Source: Pogona vitticeps (Eukaryota > Chordata > Lepidosauria > Squamata > Agamidae). From it: a stretch of DNA of 64,000 nt. Below are positions 25,481 through 37,264 of the stretch, one piece after another; position 1 is the stretch's first letter; each line of letters begins with the position of its first letter. The stretch is taken from contig NC_135783.1 of NCBI RefSeq assembly GCF_051106095.1, positions 181,922,947 to 181,986,946 of the forward strand, read 5' to 3'. The notes under the pieces are model-generated. The model was not told the DNA's origin. It saw nothing but the letters and a program-made list of their open reading frames with translations, and ran no database searches. The translations under genes were made by a program, and so were the position numbers.

Positions 25481-26530
25481 CTTAAAATTGTAGGTCTCCG
25501 TATAAGAGAGCCCAGATGGATTCAGCAGAAGACAGAGCTCCTCTGCCTTTGCAGCACAGGATGAATGTTATAGGTGCATGTTTGGAAAAACCAATTCTGT
25601 ATGACACAATTGAACAAATAGAACTATCCTTGCCATAGGTAAGTTTGCACATTCTTCTGTTCCAGCAGAAGGCACTAGCCAGAGTCCTGTGAGCAACTGC
25701 AGAGTATTCCACGACAAGATCATCCTGTGATCTCCAGTTTGCATTCCCGATCTCTGGCACACACTCTCTAGATGTCGAGCTGGATAAATGCATTGGCAAA
25801 GCACCTACCGTGTTTTCTAGACTCACAAAGAGAGTATGGCTCAACAAGAAGCTGACGACATATACCAAGATCCAGGTCTATAGAGCTTGTGTACTGAGCA
25901 CACTTCCTGTACTGCAATGAGTCCTGGACCTTTTGTGCATGTTAGAAGAGGAAGCGGAACACTTTCCATATGTGTTGCCTCCGACACATTTTTGGTATCA
26001 CCTGGCAGAACAAAGTTCCAAATAGAATAGTCCTAGAACGAGCTAGAATTTTTAGCATATATATATTACTGAAACAGCGATGTCTACAGTGGCTTGGGCA
26101 TGTCGTGAGAATGGCCGATGGTCGGATTCCAAAAGATCTCCTGTATGGAGAATTAATGCAGGGAAATCGCCCCAGAGGGAGACCACAGCTGCGATACAAA
26201 GACATCTGCAAGCAGGATCTGAAGACCTTAGGAATGGACCTCAACTGATGGGAAACCCTGACATCTGAGCATTCAGCCTGGAGGCAGGCGTTGCATCATG
26301 GCCTCTCCCAATTTGAAGAGACCCTTGTCCAGCAGGCTGAGGCAAAGAGGCAGTCACTAAAGCAACAAAATCAGGGAGCTGGACAGGGGGCAGATTGGAT
26401 TTGTCTTCATTGTGGAAGGGATTGTCACTCTCGAATTGGCCTTCTCAGCCACACTAGACGCTGTTCCAAGTCCTCCATACAAAGCATGTTACCATAGCCT
26501 TTCAAGACTGAAGGATGCCTAATCTAACCT
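25481..26530 (+). mobile_element. APE-type non-LTR retrotransposon, ORF2 C-terminal part (clade not assigned)
   Basis: Plus-strand pieces match the post-RT region of a LINE ORF2. They read GKAPTVFSRLTKRVW, then KKLTTYTKIQVYRACVLSTL, then WLGHVVRMADGRIPKDLLYG, then RPRGRPQLRYKDICK. A C-terminal zinc-knuckle-like motif follows (CLHCGRDC, then HTRRC, about 26400-26466). The strongest open piece is 25970-26248. Reading passes between frames at least twice before 25970, so the copy is dead. The LGH-(V)-RM...RGRP arrangement is shared by RTE and related clades; I could not decide the clade by eye. Confidence 0.8.
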
Positions 26531-26890
26531 AAATGTGAAGATTGCCTCATTACAAATAGCAGGGTTTACATGTGTGCAAGGGGTTAGGAAATACTTCCTT
26601 TCACAGTTAGCATAAAAAGACAGCCGCAGGCATAAAGAACCACTGCAGATGTGGAAAAAACAAACAGGATTTTAGTCCCATTTCCCTTTCCTTCTGTTGT
26701 CTTTTTTCTTTTTTAATTTTTGCTTCTCACTTCCTTGATTGCCTTCTGTTTTGCTAACGAGAGTATAAACTCAAAGCCAGCCCAATAAATTTTGTTGTAT
26801 GAGATGAAAGAACACGGTGGCATCCCCTCCCCATTCCCTATTCAGAAACCGGCAAGCCTGGCATTTGAGAGGGTGTCATGCTTACCATGC
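26531..26890. other. Unassigned sequence
   Basis: Short AT-rich spacer between two LINE fragments. Nothing recognised. Confidence 0.4.
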
Positions 26891-27204
26891 TCAGAGATTT
26901 CAAGTGGGTTTAAGGGAATGTATTTGATGCTCCACACGAGTGTATGGACAACGGGACAAGAAAGAAAGCTGTCAGGAAAAAGATGGATTCATTTGAAATG
27001 TGGTGCTGGACTTCCAGAGAAATGAACAAGTGGGCCCTAGAGCACATCAAGCCTGAACTATCTCTAGAGGCAAAAATGAGGCTCTCGTCCTTTGGGCAAA
27101 TCATGAGAGGGCCAGATTCACTGGAAAAGAAAATAATGCTAGGAAAAGTTGAAGGCAGAAAGAAAAGTGGAAGACCAAATATGGGATGGACTGACTCCCT
27201 AAAT

Positions 27205-27235
<31 letters not shown>

Positions 27236-27425
27236 TTTGATTTATATCCCGCCCATCGGGTCTATTCGACCACTCTGGGCGGCTTCCAATGAAAATATAA
27301 CTGCAGGCTTGAGCTTACAAGGGCTGAGCAAGGCAGTTGAGGAGAAGACATTTTGGAGATTCCCCCATTCATAGGGTCACCAGAAGTTGGAAGCGAATTG
27401 ATGGAATGTAACAAGAACAGATTGA
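26891..27425 (+). mobile_element. BovB-related RTE LINE, ORF2 C-terminus, split by an L2 tail
   Basis: The plus strand encodes MDSFEMWCW, then KPELSLEAKMRLSSFGQIMR, then SLEKKIMLGKVEGRKKSGR and PNMGWTDSL. These parallel the BovB C-terminal region (FELWCWRRL...SLEKTLMLG...RRGRQR.RWLD). After an interruption at about 27200-27300, the matching end resumes with a reading like LSKAVEEKTFWR, then cataggg tcaccagaagttggaagcg. The sequence differs enough from the BovB copies elsewhere here to be a separate subfamily or an older copy. Confidence 0.8.
27200..27300 (-). mobile_element. L2 3' tail with (ATTT)n, antisense, nested in RTE LINE
   Basis: An (ATTT)n run (about 27203-27240) is followed by gatttatatcccgcccatcg and ctctgggcggcttccaatga, the reverse complement of an L2 3'UTR end. 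It interrupts the BovB-related LINE, so it inserted later. Confidence 0.75.
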
Positions 27426-28555
27426 TGCTTAAGGATGGCCATATACCACCCCTGGGGAGTTCAGGAAGAAGAACCCCCTCCCCCACCCCACCTCACAAAG
27501 GCCTGAAATAATTGCTTCACACAATAGCTCTGAGGCAGATACTTAGCTTTTGCTCTTGTTACTTTATAAAGCATCAAGCATTTAAATATGTCCTCCATTT
27601 TATATGTGTCTTGTTGCTTATGTAATCCATCCAGGAGGTGAGTTGCTAAACCACTCAAGATGAGCAGGAAAAGGTGGCTCATCTGAAAGAGATTGGTGGC
27701 TCCACAGCAATCTTTTAAGGAAGAAGTCTTGTCTGGGCGAACAGATTAGTTGGGACATGATTCAGAGGATGAGATTATGAGAGAATCCGTTTTGAAGTGA
27801 CAAATACACAAGGCTGATATGACGGACTCACTGCAGTGACGTCCTGAAAGGGGAAATAAACTTTTTTTTAAAAAAAAAAAGCTGTTTTAAAAAATGCCCC
27901 CTTTATCCTACAAGAACCAAGGCCCTTTCTCAAATCAAACAGCTATATGTGCTTGATAAAGTGCATTTTCTGTTTGCAGAACCCCACCAGCCTAGAAAGT
28001 CCTCCAGCAAACAGTTCAGTAGAATTACAGAAGGATTAGAAAGCTATGTAGCCAAAGATAACATTTGCAGCCCTGTGATTTGGTTTAAAACAATACAGGG
28101 GACAATCAAGGCAGTGTAAGCTGATTGTCTGTGAAGGCCTATGAGATAAATGCGCTGTGCCCAAGAAACGAGGCAGGATGATTGACTTCTAGGCTGATGA
28201 AATGCTCAGCCCACCTGTTTTGCACATGAAGGAGTAGAAAAGATCTTTTTACAGCCCTTCCCTGTGGGGCACAACTGCCTCATCTTCCTATATGAGAAAA
28301 TCATTGGTAAACATGGTTGTTGTGTGGCATTGTGCAATTGTATTCACACACAAAAAAGCTTTTCATGGATGTCTTACAAATCCATGCTTCCAATCACTAT
28401 CTATCTGGAAAATTATTACGTGCTTTTATTAAACCATGATGGTTGATAGGAGTGCTCCCTTGAAATTGTGCTGTTAACATGGATTGGGAAGGAAAACTGA
28501 TCAGAACCAGTTTTACAAACTGGAACAGTATTAAATTTGAAGCAATAAAATGACA
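27426..28555. other. Unassigned sequence
   Basis: No gene or clear repeat recognised. A poly-T/poly-A junction lies at 27861-27882. Confidence 0.4.
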
Positions 28556-29065
28556 GAGTGGAAAGTATAGTCTTCATTTCTTGCCCCTTATTGGTGTCTT
28601 AAAAGCTGGGATAGGACGCCGAGAGTTCTGTTTGGCAGAGGTGGGCACAAGGGCAACAGATGGAGAGACCAGACTTGTGAGGTTAGAATGGGAAGGGCCC
28701 CAAGACCCTACTGCTTATTGTAAGATCTGCTGCAGCAAAACCTCCCCTCTCAGCTGTCCTTCTAGCCCTCAGGCAAAGGCCTTTCTCTTCAGGCAGGCTT
28801 TTAGTAAACATTTGACTGTCAGGGGAAGAAATTTTTAATAGGGATGTGGCCCTTTCCGTTTTTTCCCCAATGTGTTTTAAAACTGTTTTAAAACTGTTTT
28901 TTAATTCAGTAGTCTGCCTCTAAATGGTTTGTGTGGTTTTTTGACACTGTGCTTTATTATATTGTTAACTGTCTCTCAATATTTGTCTTTTAAGTATTTT
29001 GTAAGGTACTTTGTGAAATATTTGATGAGTCATTATTGGGAAAACTAGGGAATAAATACAAGGAA
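28556..29065 (+). mobile_element. Old L2-like LINE 3' end, sense
   Basis: The phrase caggcaaaggcctttctctt followed by caggcaggcttttagtaaac resembles the coding end of L2-type ORF2 (..AKAFLFRQAF). It is followed by a T-rich 3'UTR and gggaataaatacaagg at the end. The same caaagacctttctcttcagg phrase recurs in the copy near 62050. Much diverged. Confidence 0.6.
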
Positions 29066-29402
29066 GAGATGAATGAACTTTTTGGTCCAATTTAAGCAAT
29101 CAATTCCTCACATTCAGGTATCTATCAACTCTTGTGGAATGAGAGAACCACTCCATTCAATAGTCCATTCTGCTCATGGCTCCTTTTTGCCCACACATCA
29201 AAGATACACCAGGGGAGTTATTTCTCTCCTGCTGAAATACGTGTCTCTGAGTGCTTCACCACATGATCTAAGCCCTACACTTACCTAGAACTTAAAAGCA
29301 AAAAGTCACATATAACTAGTTACACTTAATGACTGCTTGGCATATAATTCTTTCCCCAGTTAAAAAGATATCACTAAGGTGTAGCTTATAACACCTGTTT
29401 GG

Positions 29403-29640
29403 CTGGCGGGATAGCTTAGTGTGTTAGGTATGTGGCTCTGGAGCCAGAGGTCAGGATTTCAATTCCCTACTGTGCATCTCAGAAAGAGCCAGCCTGTGTG
29501 GCCTTGGGCAAGCTGTGCAGTCCCAGAAGAAGGGAATGGTTAGCCACTTCGGAGTACTACCTAAAAAACCCTGAATAGGGTCACTATAACTCAGAAATGA
29601 CTGGACAGCACACAATTATTATTAATTTACTATATAACTA
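29403..29640 (+). mobile_element. tRNA-derived SINE with BovB-like tail, sense
   Basis: The head reads gatagcttagtgtgttaggt with A box, then ggagccagaggtcaggattt and caattccctactgtgc as B box. The body has ccttgggcaagctgtgcagt and gaagggaatggttagccact. The tail reads gggtcactataactcagaaa followed by tgactggacagcac, a decayed BovB-type 3' end, then ATT repeats. Full length but diverged. Confidence 0.85.
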
Positions 29641-30089
29641 AGTTGTTACAGTGGTAAGTTGACAAGGGATACGTTCACTACTTCTGAGATATGGCTATAA
29701 CTTATTGTGGGCTTATTGTTACAGGTGGGCACCACCTAAATACCTGAGGAGGAATATGCTAAGTTGTGCTATGCCTTAAGATGCTGCCTCATGCTCGGTC
29801 ATGTGTATTGAGGCAAAGGCATTGTGGATTGGAAGAGAACATGTATCCCAGGCCAGTAACTTGTACCATTCAGGTATGAGTGGGTACATTAAAGAATGAA
29901 AAAACTTTTAAAATACTATAATTGTTTTTCTTATTTTTGAGAAAAGGCAGGACAGAGTTACTTTTAAACAGGGGTAACTATAATAGTAGCTAAATACTGT
30001 AGCTAATTGCTTTTAGAAGTAACCTTCCAAACTCTCTTGATTTGCACTAAGTTTATGGCAAGAACATATTAGTTTTGCTTTTTAGAGGC

Positions 30090-30352
30090 TTAAGAACCCT
30101 GGGGCACAGTGATTAAACTGCAGTGCCATAGTAAAAAGCTCAACTCACAACCTGCATTCAATCCCAGCAGATTCAGGTAGCCGGCTCAAGGTTGACTCAG
30201 CCTTCCATCCTTCTGAGGTCGGTGAAGTGAGTACCCAAATCACTGGTGAGTGGACAATGTGTAGCCTGCATAATTAAGTTATAAACAGCCCAGAGAGAGA
30301 GAGCTTTAAGCACTATGGGGCAATATATTGTAAGCAGCATGCTTTGCTTTGC
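30090..30352 (+). mobile_element. tRNA-derived SINE, second squamate type, sense
   Basis: The order is ggggcacagtgattaaactg, then caatcccagcagattcaggt, then agccggctcaaggttgactc and agccttccatccttctgagg. The end reads aaacagcccagagagagaga and actatggggcaatatattgt, with the terminal gcatgctttgctttgcttt. This matches a squamate SINE remembered for its ggcggtatataagcagca end. Confidence 0.82.
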
Positions 30353-30875
30353 TTTCATGACTGCCTGTAGCTCTGCTTGCCCTTGGTGAAACCCATAGGC
30401 ACTGAGGTGTCAGAAGGCTGCTCTAAAAGACCCAGGTTTCCATAATATTCCCCAGCTGCCCTTTCACAGATCGGCCAGAACTGTGCTAGGGGTACAGTAT
30501 CTCCTCAACTTATTTACTCTATGTATTACATGCACACACCCTGGCTCTGTGGTGATAAGGGGAAAAACAGATTTCTCTCAGCCAAGGGACAGACAAGTCT
30601 CTCAGTTTTGATTTCTCTTAATCTTACATTCTTTCCATCCTATTAATGACTTCTCAGATGAAGGATGGATGAATTTATTTTGATCCCTTATTCTCAATGT
30701 CAAATTCTTTCCATCCTCTTTATGAAGGATTGTATGGATTACTGTCACTTCTTGTCAAATAACAAACTGGATGACACTCCCACCTGCCTGTGTCAGCCAA
30801 ATTCAGCAGCTACTGCAGTTACTACTGTGTTTTCCTGAAAACGAGACAAAGACAAATCATTTCAGAACTTTTTCC
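30353..30875. other. Unassigned sequence
   Basis: No gene seen. A word at about 30822-30850 (actgtgttttcctgaaaacg) resembles one end of the TA-flanked MITE family, but no partner end follows. Confidence 0.35.
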
Positions 30876-31198
30876 ACCTTTAATGAGACCTATGAACTGT
30901 ACAATTTAGTTGAACAACAAACTGGAATCTTTTAGGTGAAGGGAAGTAAAAATAAAAAAATATGGTTGCATCTGTGTGCACACCCTTAAACGAATACTTT
31001 GTCGAAGCACCTTTTGATTTTATTACAGCACTCAGCCTTTTGAGTGTATCAGTTTGGCACATCTTGACTTGGCAATATTTGCCGACTCTTCTTTGCAAAA
31101 ACGCTCCAAATCTGTCAGATTGCAAAGGCGTCTCCTGTACACAGTCCTCTTCAGATCACCCCACAGATATTCAATCGGATTCAAATAAGTAAGTAAAC
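30876..31198 (-). mobile_element. Tc1-like DNA transposon, transposase C-terminus
   Basis: The minus strand encodes LNPIEYLWGDLKRTVYRRR, then LCNLTDLERFCKEESANIAK and SRCAKLIHSK, then in a second frame KRLSAVIKSKGASTKY. LNPIE.LWG.LKR is the Tc1-family segment around the last catalytic D/E region, and KGGSTKY is the usual Tc1 C-terminus. The change of frame near 31050-31110 shows the gene is broken. Only the last ~90 residues remain of a usual ~340. The N-terminal side stops at an (AACC)n run. Confidence 0.88.
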
Positions 31199-31230
31199 CA
31201 ACCAACCAACCAACCAACCAACCAACCAGA
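31195..31230. repeat. (AACC)n microsatellite
   Basis: About eight AACC units directly at the truncated N-terminal side of the Tc1 remnant. Confidence 0.9.
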
Positions 31231-31489
31231 CCCATTCTGAATCCCTTTTGTCTGAATGTGGGAGATGAAAACTGGATATAATATAGGCATAGGCCTCATC
31301 AGTGCCATGTGTATTAACATGAATGTTTGCTTGCCTTATGCTTTGGAATTATATTTATGACTTCTCTGTCTCTTAGTGATCACACATAGTCATCTTTTGA
31401 TCAGCTAAGACTTCTAGGACTCTTCCTTCCTTTGATGCGCAGTATTAGTTGGAGCAAAAAAAAGCAGGTTATTTTCCACCCAAGAGCAT

Positions 31490-33300
31490 TGAGACACCTC
31501 TTTTGAAATGCAAGACTAAAGGTAGATAGGGGCCATTCAGGGATGGGGGCTCAGATCAGGGTGCACTATCAGACAATATACTTGCTTAAAGAAAAGGTGC
31601 AACCCTGTCCAGAGCAGGTAAGTGACCTAATTCTCCCGGCTAGGGAACCATTCACCCACAGGACTTCTGTCTTGTCAAGATTCAGACTCCTATTTCATGC
31701 TTTTCATCCACTCTAATACTGCAGGCAGACACCAGTCTGGCATCACATCTCCTCTTTCAGACTTTATGGAGAAATTGAGCTGTTGTCCTCAGCATGCTGA
31801 GGAATCTCACAGTGGTTTTATATAGATATTGCATAATGCTAGGGACAAAAGAGCTCCCTGCGGTGTCCCACTGCTTCAAGATTACAGAGCCACAGAGCAC
31901 TTCCTCAGTGCTAATCTCTGGATGCAACCCCACAGATAGGACCTGAACCACAATGGTTCCTCCTGTACCCATCCCACTTAGTTGATCCAGGAGGACACCA
32001 TGGCTGTTGACATCATAAACTGCTGGGAAGTTCAGCAAAGGTAAGTGGTTTGTACTAACCACTCCCCAGCACCTCCCCATTCCTAGTACAGGTAATCTGT
32101 CAAGGCAGCCAAAGCTGACTCAGTCTCTAGATTTGAGCCCAGATTGGAATGGGTCCACATAATAGGCATCATTTAAGAATGTTTGCAATTTCCCCTGCCA
32201 TACCCCTGTTGAAAACCTTCTCCCAAAAGGGAGCATTTGTGACTGGGCAGTAATTGTTACTCAGGAGATATTGCACCTTTTACCGCAGCACAATTTTCCC
32301 CTCCCACACACACACCAGGAAGTATCCCTCATTTGCAGAATTCTCCCAGCCCAACTTCTTCAGCTAGTTTTAATCAGCCAAGAAGGACCAGGAACAAGAG
32401 ACTTGTATGGACAGGCCCATTAAGGGCAAACACATTGTCTTCATCCTCAGGCTATAAGATCGGGCTGTGTACAGCATTCGACTCCTCACTTGTAACTGCA
32501 GCACCTCTGACATCCAGGTTGCCATGGAAGAAAAGTGCCTAGCAAAAGAATCACAGCAAGTGTCTTCGAAAAGAGGTTGGGAGGACTCAGTTTGCTGGAG
32601 CTGATGTGAATGGTTCCCAGACCCACTCAAAATATTGTGCTGGATAAAAAAGACTACTTGAGGATGCAATCGAGTTAGCCGGGTAGGACCTTTTCACTCC
32701 TCTTACTTGTTGCTCTTTTTGTCTCTGATCCATTTTCCCTGTATGTGCTCAAGCTACCCTCCAGGCAGTTTTATCACCAGCAGGACAAATAGGCTCTGCA
32801 GCTTGGAACAGGGTATGAACAGAGTGATCATGCTGATCTTGCGTCCTCCCTTGATAGGGATCAGGGTCTCAAAAGCATTAGAAGCTCTGTCCACTGGAAA
32901 ATCCTGCAAAGCATTCAGGAATCCACTGGATACCATTACTCTGCATCACCAGTAGCACCCCTTTCCAGACTACACATCTCTCCAATTGGGGCAAAGTCTA
33001 AATTGGGGGTATGTCCTGCTCTCTGTGTTGAGCTGGTGACAAAGCCAGGCATCTAAATCAGAACATCCAGAGAGCGCCAGCTGTCCTTAACATTACGCGC
33101 CACCCACTGGAATGTTCTCTTCTATGAGCTCTGTTAAGATGATGGGGAGCCAAGTATCACACACAGAGAAGAAGGTCCTAGTGGATTTGTGTCCCACGTG
33201 CTAGATCCATCTCATCTGTCTTGCATTCTGTTACCCTCAGCAGTACCCCAAATCTGCCAACTGGCACAGCTGGCTCACCATCGCTTTTAAAGTGACCGCA
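31490..33300 (-). mobile_element. L2-clade LINE, RT and upstream region, antisense, degraded
   Basis: The minus strand reads pieces of L2 reverse transcriptase in order: a piece near 32050 like LLNFPAVYDVNSHGVLLDQL followed by SGMGTGGTIV (consensus LLDLSAAFDTVDHGILLDRL, GLGVGGTVL), then SFVPSIMQYLYKTTVRFLS (consensus SVLSPMLFNIYMKPLG.VI). Further upstream is DTCCDSFARHFSSM, like the linker before the RT domain. The region from about 32700 to 33300 probably continues into the endonuclease part, but identification there is weak. Many changes, so an old copy. Confidence 0.78.
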
Positions 33301-34855
33301 GCGTTTTGGTCTTGAACAAAGTATATCAGCTGTGTTGCGGAAGTCCAAACAGATTAAATCAAGCAGTGATTTTCTTTAATCCAGAAAACCAGCTGTCTAA
33401 ACAAAGAGAAATAAGGCTATTAGATTCATTTGGTATGACCTGCCTTAATGGACCGAAGCGTTATTCTTTACCTGTACTGAGTTCTCTAAAATTTAAAGAT
33501 TTGACTGTCAAAATATATGCACTTGTACAGAAAAGAATAATCATTATTTGTTTCACACTGGAGCTGTAATTCCAAGACTGGTTTTCCTCTACTGCTTGTA
33601 GTAATTAAACAAGAGAGGACTCAAAAATAAAATACAGATGCTTAGAGTACTGCATTAATGTACTGTATATCATTGTCATTTGTCTTGTAGAGAAACAATC
33701 TGTAATAGTTTATTTTTTAATGTAACACAACGTATTTTGAAAGTACATTTAAGTAAGAGAAACAACCAGGGCAGGATGGGAAGTTGTTCTAGTTGGAAAG
33801 GTAGAGTGGAAGAAGAGAGTTTTCCTGATCGAGTGTTCTAGACTAGAACTCTTCAAGCAGTAGACAATACAGATACAAAAGTCCTCTGTGGAAAATAATA
33901 TTCTACCACTGCAGCCAAAATTAGCTCCATGTGTGTATGAAGAAACATTTGCTTGTCAAGCCAACCATATGAGCTTATCATCTGAGATCCTGCCATAACT
34001 TGTCCACTATTGGAGAAGAAAAGGACAACTTGGGTTTTATAGCTTTACCTATAGGACTTTAGGGGAAAAAATTCAGGACAAGGCTGGGGAATGTGTAACC
34101 TTCCAGATGTCACACTACAATTCAGTCCTGATCAACACAACGGAAGCTGCAGCCCCCAAATATCTGACGGTTTGCATGTTTCTCACTGTGTTTTAATATA
34201 GGTATCCTTTCTGCATCATTCTGACTTTCCCTTTCTTAGCCCATGGATGTGCTTCACAAAATCATTGTACGTGGTTACCTATTCCAATTAATGTGGATAA
34301 TTGCTAGAGGTGTGCCCATGCATACAATTATGACAATGAGCCTGCACCCCTGCATAGGCCAGCTTGCACCACCCACTACAAGAGCAGTACAGCAGTAGAA
34401 CAGTCTTTGCACATAATTCTCCATTATTATCTGACAGCGCAATAGCTCACATACAGTATAGTATAGCTGCTAGTATGGGACTGGGATTAGAGAGAGTTTT
34501 CAAGTCTAAGCTATGCAACTCGCTATATTAGCTTTGGGCCAGTTACCTTTTTTCTAAGCCTGAACTACCTCAAAGGGTTGTTGAAAGTACAGTATAATGT
34601 GGAGAAGAAGAGAGCCTTGAAGCTTATCCGGAGCTCATTGGTGGGAAGACAAATTATCAAGGTGTGTAAAAAATAAATGGAAAGTCAAAATTACAATTTC
34701 ATTTTAAAATGGATACATATTCAGATTTACAAGCAATTTAAATAGAAGAATCAAAGAAAATGTTAGTGATGCAAAAAGGAACAGAAATATTCCAATAAGA
34801 GTATGGTAGCCTGTTTGATAAATGTGCCATTTTTAATGCAAACTGCTTCCGAAGT
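33301..34855. other. Unassigned sequence, possible short DNA-element remnant
   Basis: No gene seen. A patch at about 34082-34185 (gctggggaatgtgtaacctt followed by ccagatgtcacactacaatt) resembles a common squamate palindromic nonautonomous DNA element whose ends mention tccagatgttggactacaac. Too diverged to delimit. Confidence 0.4.
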
Positions 34856-36895
34856 ACAATGAGAAAGGCCCTCTGGGTGGTGAGGGAGGGAAAAGGGAGG
34901 GAAACGGGGACCTGGAGATTTCAGAGAAATTAAATGAGTTCTTCGCATCTGTCTTCACGACAGAAGACCTTGGGCAGGTTCCTCTGCCCAAGTGCCCCTC
35001 CTGACTAATGAATTAAATCAGATACAGGTTAAAAGGGAGGATGTTTTAGACCTAATTGATAAATTGAAGAAAAATAAGTCACCGGTCCCAGATGGCATTC
35101 ACCCAAGGGTTATTAAGGAACTGAGGAATGAATTTGCGGATCTCTTAACTAAAATATACAACTTCTCCCTTAAGATGGCCACAGTCCAGAGGACTGGGGG
35201 ATAGCGCATGTCACACCAATCTTTTAAAAGGGAAGAAGGGGGAACCCAGGAAACTGCAGGCCGGTTAGCCTAAGGTCTGTTCCAGGGAAGATGGTGGAAA
35301 GCCTTATCCAAGATAAACTCTTAAAACACATAGAAGAACAAACCTTGCTGAGGAGAAATCAGCATGGCTTCTGTAAGGGTAAGTCTTGCCTCACAAACCA
35401 TTTAGAATTCTTTGAACAGGTCAACAGGCATGGGGATGCGGGTGAACCAGTGGATATGGTCTATCTGGATTTTCAGAAGGTGTTTGACGTGGTCCCTCAC
35501 CAAAGGCTGCTGAGAAAACTCCACAGTCAGGGGATAAGAGGGGCAGGTTGAGAACCAGGAAATAAAGAGTAGGTGTGAATGGACAATTTTCACAATGGAG
35601 AAGTGAAAAGCGGTGTGCCCCAAGGATCTGTCCTGGGACCGGTGCTTTTCAACCTGTTCACAAATGACCTGGAGACAGGGATAAGCAGTGAGGTGGCCAA
35701 GTTTGCAGATGATACAAAACTTTTCTGGGAGGTGAAGACCAGAAGGGATTGTGAAGAACTCCAGAAAGATCTCTCCAAACTGGGAGAATGGGCAGCAAAA
35801 AAGACAAATGTGTTTCAGTATTAGAAAATGTAACGTAATGCACATTGGGGCAAAAAAATCAAAACTTTATTTATCAGCTAATGGGTTCTGAGCTGTCCGT
35901 GACAGATCAGGAAAGAGATCTTGGTGTGCTGGTGGACAGCTCAATGAAAGTGTCAGCCCTGTGTGCAATGGCAGTGAAGAAGGCCAATTCCATGCTAAGT
36001 ATCATTAAAAAGTGGATTGAAAATAAAACAGCCAACATTATAATGCCATTGTACAAAATGCTGGTAAGGCTGCACTTGGAGTACTGCATATAGTTCTGGT
36101 TGCCATACCTCAAAAACTGGAAAAGGTGCAGAAGTGAGTGACTAAAATGATGACTGGGCTGGGGCACCTGCCTTATAAGGAAAGGCTACAGCATTTTGGG
36201 CTTTTTAATCTAGAGCAAGAGTCTCCAAACTATGGCCTGCGGGCCACATATGGCCCACCTTGCCTTTTTATCTGGCCTGGGCATAGGAAAAGGAGGGAAG
36301 GGGCAAAGAGAGCAGGATAGGGGATTGCATGGGTTCCCCTTCCCCCCTTCAGCACTCAAAAATATGTAAAATATATGATGTGGCCCTCATACTGAAAAGT
36401 TTGGAGACCCCTGGTCTAGAGAAAAGGCACCTGAGAGGGGACATGATTGAGACATATAAAATTGTGCAGGGGATGGATAAATTAGATAGAGGGAAGCAAG
36501 ACTAGAACCAGGGGACATTTACTCAAATTAAGTGTTGAGAAAGTGGGAACAGACAAAAAGAAAATATTTCTTTACTCAGCATGTACTCCTTGCCACAGTA
36601 TGTGGTGATAATACAGTATGTGGCCTAGATGCCTTTCAAAGGGGCTTGGACAGATTTCTGGAGGAAAAATTCATCACAGGTCACAAGCTATGATGGGGAT
36701 GTATAATATCCAGGCTTAAAAGGGAGGTACCTAAATATGGCAGATGCATGGGAGGGGTCTCAGGAGAAAAGGTATCTAGTTGTCTCGTGTGCTCCCAGAT
36801 GCATCTGGTGGGGCCCCTGTGAGATACAGGAAACTGGACTAGATGGGCCCCTGGCCTGTTTCTGCAGGGCCCTTCTTATGTTCTAAGGTTCACCC
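34856..36895 (+). mobile_element. CR1-clade LINE, ORF2 reverse transcriptase to 3' end
   Basis: Consecutive plus-strand pieces carry the CR1 ORF2 order. They read LTNELNQIQVKREDVLDLID and KKNKSPVPDGIHPRVIKEL, then NQHGFCKGKSCLTNHLEFFE, then DMVYLDFQKVFDVVPHQRLL, then SGVPQGSVLGPVLFNLFTND and the active-site FADDTKLF (FADD at 35702-35713). After that come DQERDLGVLVDSSMKVSAL and the thumb-like part ending LHLEYCI. The copy lacks the 5' part (no endonuclease). It shows several frame changes between 35200 and 36100, so it is not active. The 3' end near 36895 reads ctggcctgtttctgcagggc then cttatgttctaagg, as in CR1 elements. A hAT MITE is inserted at 36216-36413. Confidence 0.9.
36208..36421. 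mobile_element. hAT-type MITE nested in CR1, with 8-bp target duplication
   Basis: The element proper is 36216-36413. Ends are CAAGAGTCTCCAAACT on the left and AGTTTGGAGACCCCTG on the right, an inverted pair. Flanks are ATCTAGAG and GTCTAGAG, an 8-bp duplication with one mismatch. Internal phrase: ggcctgcgggccacatatgg. The 8-bp duplication and CAGGGGTCTCC-like ends indicate hAT. No coding capacity. Confidence 0.92.
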
Positions 36896-37120
36896 CTCCA
36901 CCTTATGAAGTCATCATTTTATGGCCTCATTTGTCTGATTTATGTCACACACTCGTGATCCAAAAACATGTGGATGTCATATTTTAGTTTTGGTGAAATT
37001 GGCCTGCAATGGCCGCAGCTGTAGGAGTGGGTGTGGGGCATTTGGCTGAATTTAAGTGGCAGCAGAAAACTCAGAATGATGAAATTTATGTTTGGAAAAA
37101 TGAGTAAAAACTGAGGCCAC

Positions 37121-37264
<144 letters not shown>

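Noticed and set aside
29403-29480. Possible functional tRNA gene
   Set aside because: A and B boxes are present but the rest does not fold as a tRNA and is followed by a SINE body and BovB-like tail.
30822-30860. Possible fourth copy of the TA-flanked MITE
   Set aside because: Only one end-like word is present and no inverted partner follows, so it cannot be delimited.
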